DNA from: Yes71-27 sp040758635
GTDB lineage: Bacteria; Bacillota; Desulfotomaculia; Desulfotomaculales; Ammonificaceae
Length of the DNA: 16,891 nt
Direction: 5' to 3'
Assembly (NCBI GenBank): GCA_040758635.1
Contig: JBFLVI010000045.1
Coordinates: 1 to 16,891, forward strand
Shown: in pieces, positions 5,851-10,677 of the stretch
How the letters are laid out: the number at the start of each line of letters is the position of its first letter
Position numbering within the stretch: position 1 is the first letter of the stretch
Program-made: the position numbers and the translations under genes
The notes under the pieces: generated by a model
What the model saw: the letters and a program-made list of their open reading frames with translations, nothing else
Told to the model about the DNA's origin: nothing
The model's database searches: none

Positions 5851-6075
5851 TCACTCTCCTTTCCTGTACCAGGACGGGAACCTGCTGGTAGACACCGAAG
5901 GCCGGTATTCGTGACACGGAACCCCCCGAGCCGTCCCGAGGCCGAGGAGACACCGGGCGGAAGCAGCCCGTTTCTCCCTGAGCGGTGCGTCCCGGCCCGG
6001 GCGGCGGCCCTTGCTCAGAGCGTTGAACCGGCAAGAGCGATAAGGGCAGGTTGGCAGTTTGGTGATGGGCTTCAC
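5851..6075 (-). CDS. First gene of leftward operon; frame and start uncertain
   Basis: A perfect SD (GAGGAGGTGA) lies just downstream of the leftward promoter, but no ATG follows. In this frame the nearest starts are a GTG at 6075 inside the SD or an ATC about 8 bases later. The product starts with a Cys motif (LPTCPYRSCRFNALSKG) that looks natural. A second frame, ending at 5843 and overlapping the next GTG by four bases, has a natural-looking end (RIPAFGVYQQVPVLVQE). The two halves may belong to one gene broken by a frameshift near 5990, or only one frame may be used. The function is unknown. Confidence 0.4.
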   Translation of the reverse strand: MKPITKLPTCPYRSCRFNALSKGRRPGRDAPLREKRAASARCLLGLGTARGVPCHEYRPSVSTSRFPSWYRKGE

Positions 6076-6110
6076 CTCCTCTTTGTTTGTGATAGCTAAT
6101 TATGTTTATT

Positions 6111-6152
6111 AACAGGTTAATACACTTAATACCTGTTGTCAATAGGTATTAA
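6111..6152. promoter_or_regulatory. Nested operator half-sites over the leftward promoter
   Basis: TTAATACCT (6126-6134) and AGGTATTAA (6144-6152) are perfect 9-bp inverted repeats around a 9-base spacer. AACAGGT (6111-6117) also pairs as an inverted repeat with ACCTGTT (6131-6137). The shared core is AGGT(T/A)(A/T). The array covers the -35 and -10 of the leftward promoter and lies upstream of the rightward AlpA-like gene, as expected of a phage switch operator. The cognate repressor is not identified; the HTH gene at 6215 and the RHH-like gene at 6800 are candidates. Confidence 0.65.
6114..6142 (-). promoter_or_regulatory. Consensus leftward promoter
   Basis: Reading leftward, TTGACA at 6142-6137 and TAACCT at 6119-6114 are separated by 17 bases. 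The promoter faces the small-gene operon at 6075-4237. Its -35 and -10 elements sit within inverted operator half-sites, so it is probably repressed. Confidence 0.65.
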
Positions 6153-6163
6153 ATGAAGTTTTA

Positions 6164-6192
6164 TTGAAACTTAGAAATATTTATGATAGCCT
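6164..6192 (+). promoter_or_regulatory. Weak candidate rightward promoter
   Basis: TTGAAA (6164-6169) and TAGCCT (6187-6192) are 17 bases apart, upstream of the SD GGGAGG and the ATG at 6215. The -10 match is poor; a TATAGT at 6192-6197 is a better hexamer but has no matching -35. Confidence 0.3.
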
Positions 6193-6214
6193 ATAGTTAA
6201 GGGAGGTTAGGTAT

Positions 6215-6394
6215 ATGAATGAAATGTTCACTCCAGAAGAGGTTGCTAAGAAGTTGAAAATTTCACGGTCAACGGTTTACCTTTGGCTTCGAGAAGGGCG
6301 TCTTAAAGGCGTCAAGGTGGGTGACTTGTGGCGGATACCCGAAGAAGCGATCCAGGAGTTTCTGACGAGGCCACAGGAGGAGGAGAAGGAATAG
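6215..6394 (+). CDS. AlpA/excisionase-like HTH DNA-binding protein, 59 aa
   Basis: The ATG at 6215 follows GGGAGG (6201-6206). The 59-residue product is a classic small MerR-type winged HTH of the AlpA/excisionase group (HTH_17): FTPEEVAKKLKISRSTVYLW forms the helix-turn-helix, then LREGRLKGVKVGDLWRIPEE forms the wing and EAIQEFL the last helix. Such proteins direct excision or activate integrase and satellite operons. It is the first gene of the rightward integrase cluster and lies beside the operator array. Its stop TAG shares bases with the possible ATA start of the next gene. Confidence 0.85.
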   Translation: MNEMFTPEEVAKKLKISRSTVYLWLREGRLKGVKVGDLWRIPEEAIQEFLTRPQEEEKE

Positions 6395-6540
6395 GACGCG
6401 CCAGAATCGCCTACACGGTGCCTTTAATTTCGCGGCAGGTTAAAACCATTACCCGAAAGTTAGAGCGGGCTTGTAGAGGCTCTGAGGGGCACGTTGCAGG
6501 GGTAGAGTCTGTGAAGGTGAGTATGCAACGCAGGAGGTGA
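6391..6540 (+). CDS. Small basic hypothetical protein, possible ATA start
   Basis: The frame reads IGRARIAYTVPLISRQVKTI... with a basic, natural-looking sequence ending SVKVSMQRRR. A strong SD (GGAGGAGG, 6376-6383) sits 7 bases before an ATA at 6391 that overlaps the upstream TAG as ATAG, the same geometry as ordinary ATGA overlaps. The other in-frame starts are GTG 6328, inside the HTH gene and before the SD, and GTG 6418, which is too far from the SD. ATA starts are rare, so the gene may instead have lost its ATG. About 49 residues; function unknown. Confidence 0.45.
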   Translation: MGRARIAYTVPLISRQVKTITRKLERACRGSEGHVAGVESVKVSMQRRR

Positions 6541-6545
6541 TACCA

Positions 6546-6713
6546 TTGCCCCGCAAGAAGGATACCATCAGCCAAACCCGCAGTCTGCTTTACGGCCTGG
6601 GCAAGGCCCTGGGCGACGTTAACGCTATGCGTAAAGGTAAAGTGGGCCGTAGAATCGGGAGGAGAGCAGCAGGCAAGGCGGCAGGGAGGGCGCTGCGGGG
6701 GTTGTTTCGGTGA
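6546..6713 (+). CDS. Small very basic hypothetical protein, 55 aa
   Basis: A TTG at 6546 follows AGGAGGTGA (6532-6540) with good spacing; an ATT one base earlier is out of frame. The product is MPRKKDTISQTRSLLYGLGK followed by a Gly/Arg/Ala-rich basic tail (GRRIGRRAAGKAAGRALRGL). I recall small proteins of this pattern in Firmicutes mobile elements, of unknown function. The charge suggests nucleic-acid binding, by inference only. It lies between the AlpA-like gene and the promoter of the integrase cluster. Confidence 0.6.
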   Translation: MPRKKDTISQTRSLLYGLGKALGDVNAMRKGKVGRRIGRRAAGKAAGRALRGLFR

Positions 6714-6753
6714 GATACCTTGAATCTTATGAGGTGTTTTTTCTTTTACCTTC

Positions 6754-6782
6754 TTGACTAATTTGTTATCTTGTGCTACCCT
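6754..6782 (+). promoter_or_regulatory. Candidate promoter for the RHH-integrase pair
   Basis: TTGACT (6754-6759) and TACCCT (6777-6782) are exactly 17 bases apart and lie 18 bases before the ATG at 6800, in an AT-rich stretch. The -35 matches 5 of 6 bases; the -10 matches only 3. Confidence 0.45.
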
Positions 6783-6799
6783 GTAATGGGGGTGATTTT

Positions 6800-6976
6800 A
6801 TGGTGAAAACGATATGGTTGTCAGTACGGGTAAACCCGGAATGGCACCGGCGGGTAAAGGCCGAGGCCGCTTTGCGGGGGATCACCCTGGCGGAAATGGT
6901 GCGGAAAGCGGTTGACGAATGGCTGGAAAGAAATCCGAGAAAGGGTGAGGCCGATGGCAAAGAGACACAAGCGTAA
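6800..6976 (+). CDS. Ribbon-helix-helix-like protein, 58 aa
   Basis: The ATG at 6800 follows GGGGGTG and is preferred to an upstream in-frame TTG-type start at 6773. The product starts with a beta strand (VKTIWLSVRVNPEWHRRVKA) followed by helices (EAALRGITLAEMVRKAVDEW), the MetJ/Arc fold plan of small repressors and antitoxins. It overlaps the integrase by 23 bases and shares its promoter, so it may control integrase or the operator array at 6111-6152. The assignment is structural by eye; the exact family is unknown. Confidence 0.65.
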   Translation: MVKTIWLSVRVNPEWHRRVKAEAALRGITLAEMVRKAVDEWLERNPRKGEADGKETQA

Positions 6977-8186
6977 CAGGAAGAAGCGGGCGAATAACGA
7001 GGGCTCGATATTCTTCAACAAGCAACTTGACCGGTGGGTCGGGTCCGTGACGGTCGGCTACAGGGACGATGGCAAGCAAAAGCGGCAGTATGTTTATGGC
7101 AGGAGCCAAGCTGAAGTTAACGAGAAGCTGAGCAAACTCAAATACGAGTACCAGGCAGGTTTGTATGTTGCGCCGGACAAGCTGACCGTCGGGGAGTGGA
7201 TCGCCCGGTATCTCGAAACCTACGTTAAGCCCAACGTCAGGCTTAAGACTTACACGGCATATGAGGACATGGCGAAGAAGCACATCATCCCGGAACTGGG
7301 CAAAGTAAACCTCCAGAAGCTGCAAACTTCTCAACTTCAGGAGTTTTACAACAGGAAGCGCGAGAAGGGCAGGCTCGACGGCACCGGAGGACTTTCGAGC
7401 AGGGCGATCCATATGATGCACCGGGTCATAAGCGGGGCCTTGAAGCAAGCGTTGAAGGAGGGTAAGGTCCAGCGGGACATATCCGGTGCCGTGAAACTCC
7501 CGCCGCTGAAGTACAAAGAAATGCAGCCTCTGACGGCGGAGCAGGCGGGTAGGTTCCTTGAGGCCGCGAAGGAGCACAGGCTTTACCCGGCTTTTGAACT
7601 GGAGTTAGGGACGGGGCTCAGGCGCGGGGAACTCCTGGCCTTGAGGTGGCAGGACGTGGACCTCCAGAAAGGCACCGTCACCGTCCGGCGCAGCCTGCTC
7701 CGGGTGAGGGTGGGCGAGAAAAAGACCGAGTTGCGGTTTAGTGAACCGAAGACTGAAAAGGGCAAGAGGACGATCCCGATTCCGAAGCGGGTTGTTTCGA
7801 TACTGGCGGCATACAGGAAGCAGGTGATAGAGGATGCGCTGAAACTGGGCCAGAAGTTCAAAGAGGACTGGCTTTTGTTCTCGGTGCCGTTTAACAGGCC
7901 GATTGACCCGGACAACTTCGGAAAGCAGTACGTTAGACTATTGAAGAAAGCTGGCATACCTCACCGGGCCTTCCATAACCTGCGACACACCGTGGCAACA
8001 ATCCTGCTGGAGAGGGGCGAACACCCAAAGATTGTCCAGGAACTGTTGGGCCATGCAAGGGTAGGGATTACCTTGGACGTTTACTCGCACGTTGATGGCG
8101 AGATTATGCAGCGGGCGGCCAGCAAGTTGGACGAGGCGCTGAGCGAGGCCGAGGAGAGTGCGAAGCGGGCGAAGGGCGAAGGCTAA
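6954..8186 (+). CDS. int: Tyrosine recombinase integrase, 410 aa
   Basis: It catalyses site-specific integration and excision at the tRNA attachment site. ATG 6954 follows GGGTGAGG. Residues 1-70 hold a basic N-terminus and an AP2-like arm-binding domain (NEGSIFFNKQLDRWVGSVTV), 75-180 the core-binding SAM-like domain, and 190-385 the catalytic domain. Catalytic residues are Arg223 (TGLRRGELL), Lys266 (probable), His341 and Arg344 (HNLRH), His367 (LLGHA) and Tyr377 (DVYSHV). All are present, so it is probably active. Length and order match Tn916/phage-type integrases. It ends about 235 bases before the tRNA 3' end. Confidence 0.95.
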   Translation: MAKRHKRNRKKRANNEGSIFFNKQLDRWVGSVTVGYRDDGKQKRQYVYGRSQAEVNEKLSKLKYEYQAGLYVAPDKLTVGEWIARYLETYVKPNVRLKTYTAYEDMAKKHIIPELGKVNLQKLQTSQLQEFYNRKREKGRLDGTGGLSSRAIHMMHRVISGALKQALKEGKVQRDISGAVKLPPLKYKEMQPLTAEQAGRFLEAAKEHRLYPAFELELGTGLRRGELLALRWQDVDLQKGTVTVRRSLLRVRVGEKKTELRFSEPKTEKGKRTIPIPKRVVSILAAYRKQVIEDALKLGQKFKEDWLLFSVPFNRPIDPDNFGKQYVRLLKKAGIPHRAFHNLRHTVATILLERGEHPKIVQELLGHARVGITLDVYSHVDGEIMQRAASKLDEALSEAEESAKRAKGEG

Positions 8187-8222
8187 AAACGAGCCGGTTT
8201 ATTACTGCAATTTGACCGCTGA

Positions 8223-8247
8223 AAGGCAGGGCTTTTCACCCTGCCTT
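8223..8247 (+). terminator. Hairpin after integrase, possible terminator
   Basis: AAGGCAGGG (8223-8231) and CCCTGCCTT (8239-8247) form a perfect 9-bp stem with a 7-base loop, 37 bases after the integrase stop. No T-run follows, so termination would be weak or factor-assisted. Confidence 0.5.
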
Positions 8248-8271
8248 CCGCTTGTCCGTAGGTGTTTTGAG

Positions 8272-8301
8272 TACAGCTACTTTACAGCTATTTTACAGCT
8301 A
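8272..8301 (+). repeat. Three TACAGCTA repeats at 11-bp spacing
   Basis: TACAGCTA occurs at 8272-8279, 8283-8290 and 8294-8301, exactly one helical turn apart. The position between integrase and the tRNA-like site fits arm-type integrase or excisionase binding sites of an attachment region. The role is inferred. Confidence 0.7.
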
Positions 8302-8420
8302 CCAGCCGGGAAAATTGGGGGAAAATCAGGGATTCCACTTCTTGCCGGAAACCCGGAAACCCTTGATTTTAGGGACTTTTGGGGATATTCAGGGAAAGCC
8401 GAAGAAGCCGTTCTTATAAT

Positions 8421-8464
8421 TGACGCGCAGAAGGTCGTAGGTTCAATTCCTACTCCGCCCACCA
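8421..8464 (+). other. tRNA 3'-end fragment, element attachment site
   Basis: GTAGG (8437-8441), loop TTCAATT and CCTAC (8449-8453) form a T-arm; TCCGCCC (8454-8460), A and CCA follow as the 3' acceptor side. No matching 5' acceptor GGGCGGA or D-arm lies upstream, so this is only the 3' part of a tRNA, as left at the far end of an element that integrates into a tRNA gene. The sequence left of about 8425 is probably element DNA. I could not fix the tRNA identity. Confidence 0.8.
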
Positions 8465-8477
8465 TACTGATAACCCG

Positions 8478-8510
8478 AAACCCGCGCGGCTGTAGGCCTT
8501 GCGGGTTTTT
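8478..8510 (+). terminator. Rho-independent terminator after the tRNA fragment
   Basis: AAACCCGC (8478-8485) pairs with GCGGGTTT (8501-8508) around a 15-base loop, with the T-run at 8506-8510. It was probably the host tRNA terminator, now separated from its promoter. Confidence 0.7.
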
Positions 8511-8748
8511 AAATTTAACGGAGAAGGCCGGGTTAGATTCCGCAAGGAACCCTTAATTTTCGGTAGTTTCTGGACTTATGCAGATAAAGATGCAGACAGG
8601 GATGCAGACAAAGGGCGGGTCCTGAAGCCCGGTAATGGCGCGCTTTTGAACGCACCTTTGTTGTTATAAGCAGAAATCTGCCGCGTTGACCAGGATGGTC
8701 AGTTTGATTGCGGGACTGGTGCCTATGGAATCGACTTAAAAACCGGCG
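8511..8748. other. Non-coding stretch between att site and hicB
   Basis: No convincing gene is visible on either strand. The only structure noticed is the 12-bp periodic repeat listed separately. A T-rich hexamer or promoter for flanking genes is not evident. Confidence 0.5.
8578..8610 (+). repeat. Three ATGCAGA repeats at 12-bp spacing
   Basis: ATGCAGA starts at 8578, 8590 and 8602. Short iterated motifs of this kind can be integrase arm sites; lying just beyond the first element's attachment site, they may be a relic of a second element. The role is inferred. Confidence 0.5.
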
Positions 8749-8964
8749 CTAAAAGTTGACCGAAACGTAGTCCGCGGAAGCCGAGGGTTCGGGAACCGTC
8801 AGGCCGTCCTCGCGCAGCCCCTGGATGTGGAGCGCGATCGCCTCCGCCATCCGCTGTTTGGTCTCTTCCGGTGTTGCTCCGGTAGCCACACAGCCCGGAA
8901 GATCCGGCGAATAAGCGGAGTAGTTGCCGTCGGCTTTCTCGATTACCACCAGGAAGCGGTACAT
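8749..8964 (-). CDS. hicB: HicB antitoxin, 71 aa
   Basis: HicB neutralises the HicA mRNA interferase. The ATG at 8964 follows GGGGGA. The sequence YRFLVVIEKADGNYSAYSPD then LPGCVATGATPEETKQRM and AEAIALHIQGLREDGLTVPE is the HicB_lk antitoxin fold with its usual DLPGC motif. It is short and lacks a separate C-terminal DNA-binding domain, as in many small HicB proteins, so autoregulation may need another factor. It starts two bases after the hicA stop in the same leftward operon. Confidence 0.9.
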   Translation of the reverse strand: MYRFLVVIEKADGNYSAYSPDLPGCVATGATPEETKQRMAEAIALHIQGLREDGLTVPEPSASADYVSVNF

Positions 8965-8966
8965 CC

Positions 8967-9161
8967 TTAGTCCCCCTTTTTAAGTTGCGCTTGTTTCAAA
9001 ATACTGTTCAGCGTGCCGGGTGCAAGATCGTCGCCCGGGTGACCGGCGATAGTCACCCGTCCCGGCTTCGCCGGGTGTTTGTACTGGCGGTGACTTCCCT
9101 TCGTCGCTACCAGGTACCACCCGTCTTTTTCTATAAGCTTTATCACTTCACGGACTTTCAT
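8967..9161 (-). CDS. hicA: HicA toxin, mRNA interferase, 64 aa
   Basis: HicA cleaves mRNA and arrests growth unless bound by HicB. The protein has the family pattern KVREVIKLIEKDGWYLVATK, then GSHRQYKHP with the catalytic His24, then RVTIAGHPGDDLAPGTLNSI. The toxin gene comes first and the antitoxin second, the common order for hicAB. The ATG at 9161 has only a modest SD. A leftward extended -10 (TGG-TAAAAT) lies at 9220-9212. The pair sits in a region of mobile-element remnants, where such modules often stabilise islands. Confidence 0.93.
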   Translation of the reverse strand: MKVREVIKLIEKDGWYLVATKGSHRQYKHPAKPGRVTIAGHPGDDLAPGTLNSILKQAQLKKGD

Positions 9162-9211
9162 TAACCGTGCCCCGTTAAATCGTGATTTTCAAGCTCCAGG
9201 TTTTCGCTTCT

Positions 9212-9220
9212 ATTTTACCA
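9212..9220 (-). promoter_or_regulatory. Candidate extended -10 promoter for hicAB
   Basis: Reading leftward, TGG (9220-9218) immediately precedes TAAAAT (9217-9212), an extended -10 element. No good -35 is present at 17 bases upstream. The distance to the hicA ATG is about 50 bases. Confidence 0.4.
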
Positions 9221-9243
9221 CAGAAGAGAAGATGCGTTCTTAA

Positions 9244-9690
9244 AAAGGTTGTTCAAAAGGCTGCTCACCCCTTGGGTGGACACAGCGGTTGAACAAGAGC
9301 CGGCCAGGCCCCCGCCGCGCCTTTCCCTTGCGCTTCCACCACGTCTTTGTCTGCGGCACCACGGGCGGCGGCAAGAGCACCACCATCCTGAACTTCATCG
9401 AATTTGCTGCCCGGCACGGGTGGGCAGTCATCGTGGTCAACGGCAAGTATGACCCCGCCCAACCCTCCTTCCAGACAGTGATGGAGTACTGGGCTAAAAA
9501 GTACGGGCGGCGGCTGCGGGTCTTCTCGATGGTCGAGGAGAGCGCGCGCTACAACCCGCTGGCGCAGGGCGGTTTCTCGTCCCTCAAGGATAAGCTGATG
9601 GCGCTCATCGACTGGAGCGAGCCGCATTACCGGGCTCAAGTAGCCGCCTTCCTCCAGATCCTCATCCGGGTGCTCCGGGAGACCGGGTAA
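9244..9690 (+). pseudogene. Broken conjugal coupling-protein-like ATPase
   Basis: The open frame runs from a stop at 9241 to TAA at 9688-9690. It contains FVCGTTGGGKSTTILNFIEF (Walker A from about 9355), GWAVIVVNGKYDP and RYNPLAQGGFSSLKDKLMAL, a pattern I associate with VirD4/TraG/HerA-type DNA translocases that couple conjugal DNA to a secretion channel. Such proteins exceed 400 residues; here about 130 remain, without the usual Walker B and arginine finger and without the N-terminal domain. A TTG at 9289 has no clear SD. It is probably a remnant of a conjugative element, with the family assignment tentative. Confidence 0.6.
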
Positions 9691-10036
9691 TAGGAGGAAA
9701 ACTGGCGGAGTTTGCCGAAATAATCAAGAGCTAATAGGTGGAGCGTGGTGTTATGGGTCGGGAGTTTTTCCTTAGCTTCTTTAGTAATTATGTATGGGAG
9801 GTAGTTGTGCCCTTTTGATATCCTGGCCGAACGTGCTATCGGGGAGTATGGAGAGGGCTGTATTAAGACCGAGGTAGAGGGAAGAGCGGAACAGCGGAAC
9901 AAAGGGAAAGCAGACAAGTAAACCTGCAGGCTTTTTTGAATGAAGGCCTTCAGACAGAGGGGCACGAATAGAGATGCGAATCACTGTTACCCTCTACCCC
10001 CAAAAGTGGTCTTGAGAAAAAAGAAAGAAAACTGTC
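9691..10036. other. Gene-free stretch, probable remnant DNA
   Basis: About 350 bases without a credible gene. AGGAGG at 9695 is followed by a ten-codon frame only (LAEFAEIIKS then a stop), perhaps a fragment of another lost gene. A palindrome CCTGCAGG before six T occurs near 9923-9937, but the stem is too short for a terminator. Confidence 0.5.
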
Positions 10037-10141
10037 ATGATGCCGGCGGAAGAAATAGCGGCCGCCAGAAACCGGGACGAAGCCCTTACCAAGTATTTGG
10101 GAAGCGCGCCGAAAGGGCGCAATATCGCGTTAGGAGGTTAA
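10037..10141 (+). CDS. Possible 34-aa small protein upstream of the RM operon
   Basis: ATG ATG at 10037 opens a 34-codon frame with a natural composition (MMPAEEIAAARNRDEALTKY then GSAPKGRNIALGG). The SD is poor. Its last codons contain the SD (TAGGAGGT, 10131-10138) of the next gene, so coupling is possible. It could be the truncated end of a larger lost gene. Low confidence. Confidence 0.3.
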   Translation: MMPAEEIAAARNRDEALTKYLGSAPKGRNIALGG

Positions 10142-10145
10142 GAGT

Positions 10146-10613
10146 GTGTCTGAAAACGCTTGTGTTGCGACGCCGACGAGTGAGCCGTTGGCGATCGAAG
10201 TGAGCGAAGAGATCCGCGAGCGCATTAAGACTATTAAGACGCTGCGTGACGAGATTGCGCGCCTCGATCGTGTGATTGCGAATCTGCAGGCGCTACGGGC
10301 CGAGAAGGCCCGCGCGCTAAACGAAGCGCAAGCACAAGTTATCCAGAGTGTCAACGCCCAAATCCAGGCGCTACGCTACGCGATGCTTGACGCCTTCGGC
10401 ATCAACCACCAGGAGTTAAAGCCTTTCAATATCCACCGAACCGCTGCCCAGAAGCGGTGGAGGTCAAAGAAGGAGGAGGGCAAGGAGGTTTTTGACAATC
10501 TTCCCGCGTTGCGCGGTCCGAAAACGCAGCTAAGCAGGGCTCTCAAGGCACTAAGCCGGAATTCCTCACTGGTATGGTGCGAGTTAGAAACCGACGAAAT
10601 TGTTGAGGGTTAA
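10146..10613 (+). CDS. Coiled-coil hypothetical protein upstream of hsdR, 155 aa
   Basis: A GTG at 10146 follows TAGGAGGT at 8 bases. Residues about 20-80 form a long amphipathic helix (EIRERIKTIKTLRDEIARLD; ANLQALRAEKARALNEAQAQ) likely to be coiled coil, then a basic segment (RTAAQKRWRSKKEEG) and a C-terminus ending ETDEIVEG. No catalytic motif is seen. It lies 64 bases before hsdR on the same strand and could be a regulator or accessory protein of the restriction system, or unrelated cargo. I do not recognise the family. Confidence 0.6.
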   Translation: MSENACVATPTSEPLAIEVSEEIRERIKTIKTLRDEIARLDRVIANLQALRAEKARALNEAQAQVIQSVNAQIQALRYAMLDAFGINHQELKPFNIHRTAAQKRWRSKKEEGKEVFDNLPALRGPKTQLSRALKALSRNSSLVWCELETDEIVEG

Positions 10614-10677
10614 GGAGAATGTTTCGTGCCGGGGTAAGTAGACTTGGATAATTCTCTCAAACGGTGGTTAGGCTGGG

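Larger units (their letters stand above)
1..8464. mobile_element. Right part of an integrated prophage or phage satellite
   Basis: The segment holds phage packaging genes (terminase small subunit, prohead protease), a divergent small-gene control region, an AlpA-like HTH gene and a tyrosine integrase that reads out toward a tRNA 3' end at 8421-8464. That arrangement is typical of tRNA-integrated temperate phages and phage-inducible islands. Only this part is visible; the left end and the intact tRNA should lie upstream of base 1. No terminase large subunit, portal, capsid, tail or lysis gene is visible, so it may be a defective prophage, a satellite using helper capsids, or a phage whose remaining genes lie to the left. 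The right boundary is inferred from the tRNA fragment and the integrase position. Confidence 0.8.

Noticed and set aside
6882..7577. 231-codon minus-strand frame
   Set aside because: It is antisense to the integrase, whose catalytic residues are complete.
8387..8464. Complete tRNA gene ending at 8464
   Set aside because: No 5' acceptor strand complementary to TCCGCCC, no D-arm and no stable anticodon stem could be found upstream.
8277..8465. Minus-strand open frame starting MVGGVGIEPTTFCA
   Set aside because: VGIEPTT peptides are a well-known artefact of translating the antisense of a tRNA 3' end; it covers the attachment site and has no SD.
8158..8556. Plus-strand 132-codon frame across the attachment region
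   Set aside because: It overlaps the integrase end, the repeats, the tRNA fragment and a terminator and has no protein-like pattern.
9940..10203. 87-codon basic frame before the coiled-coil gene
   Set aside because: It has no SD, an unnatural Arg-rich composition, and it overlaps the SD and start of the better-supported gene at 10146.
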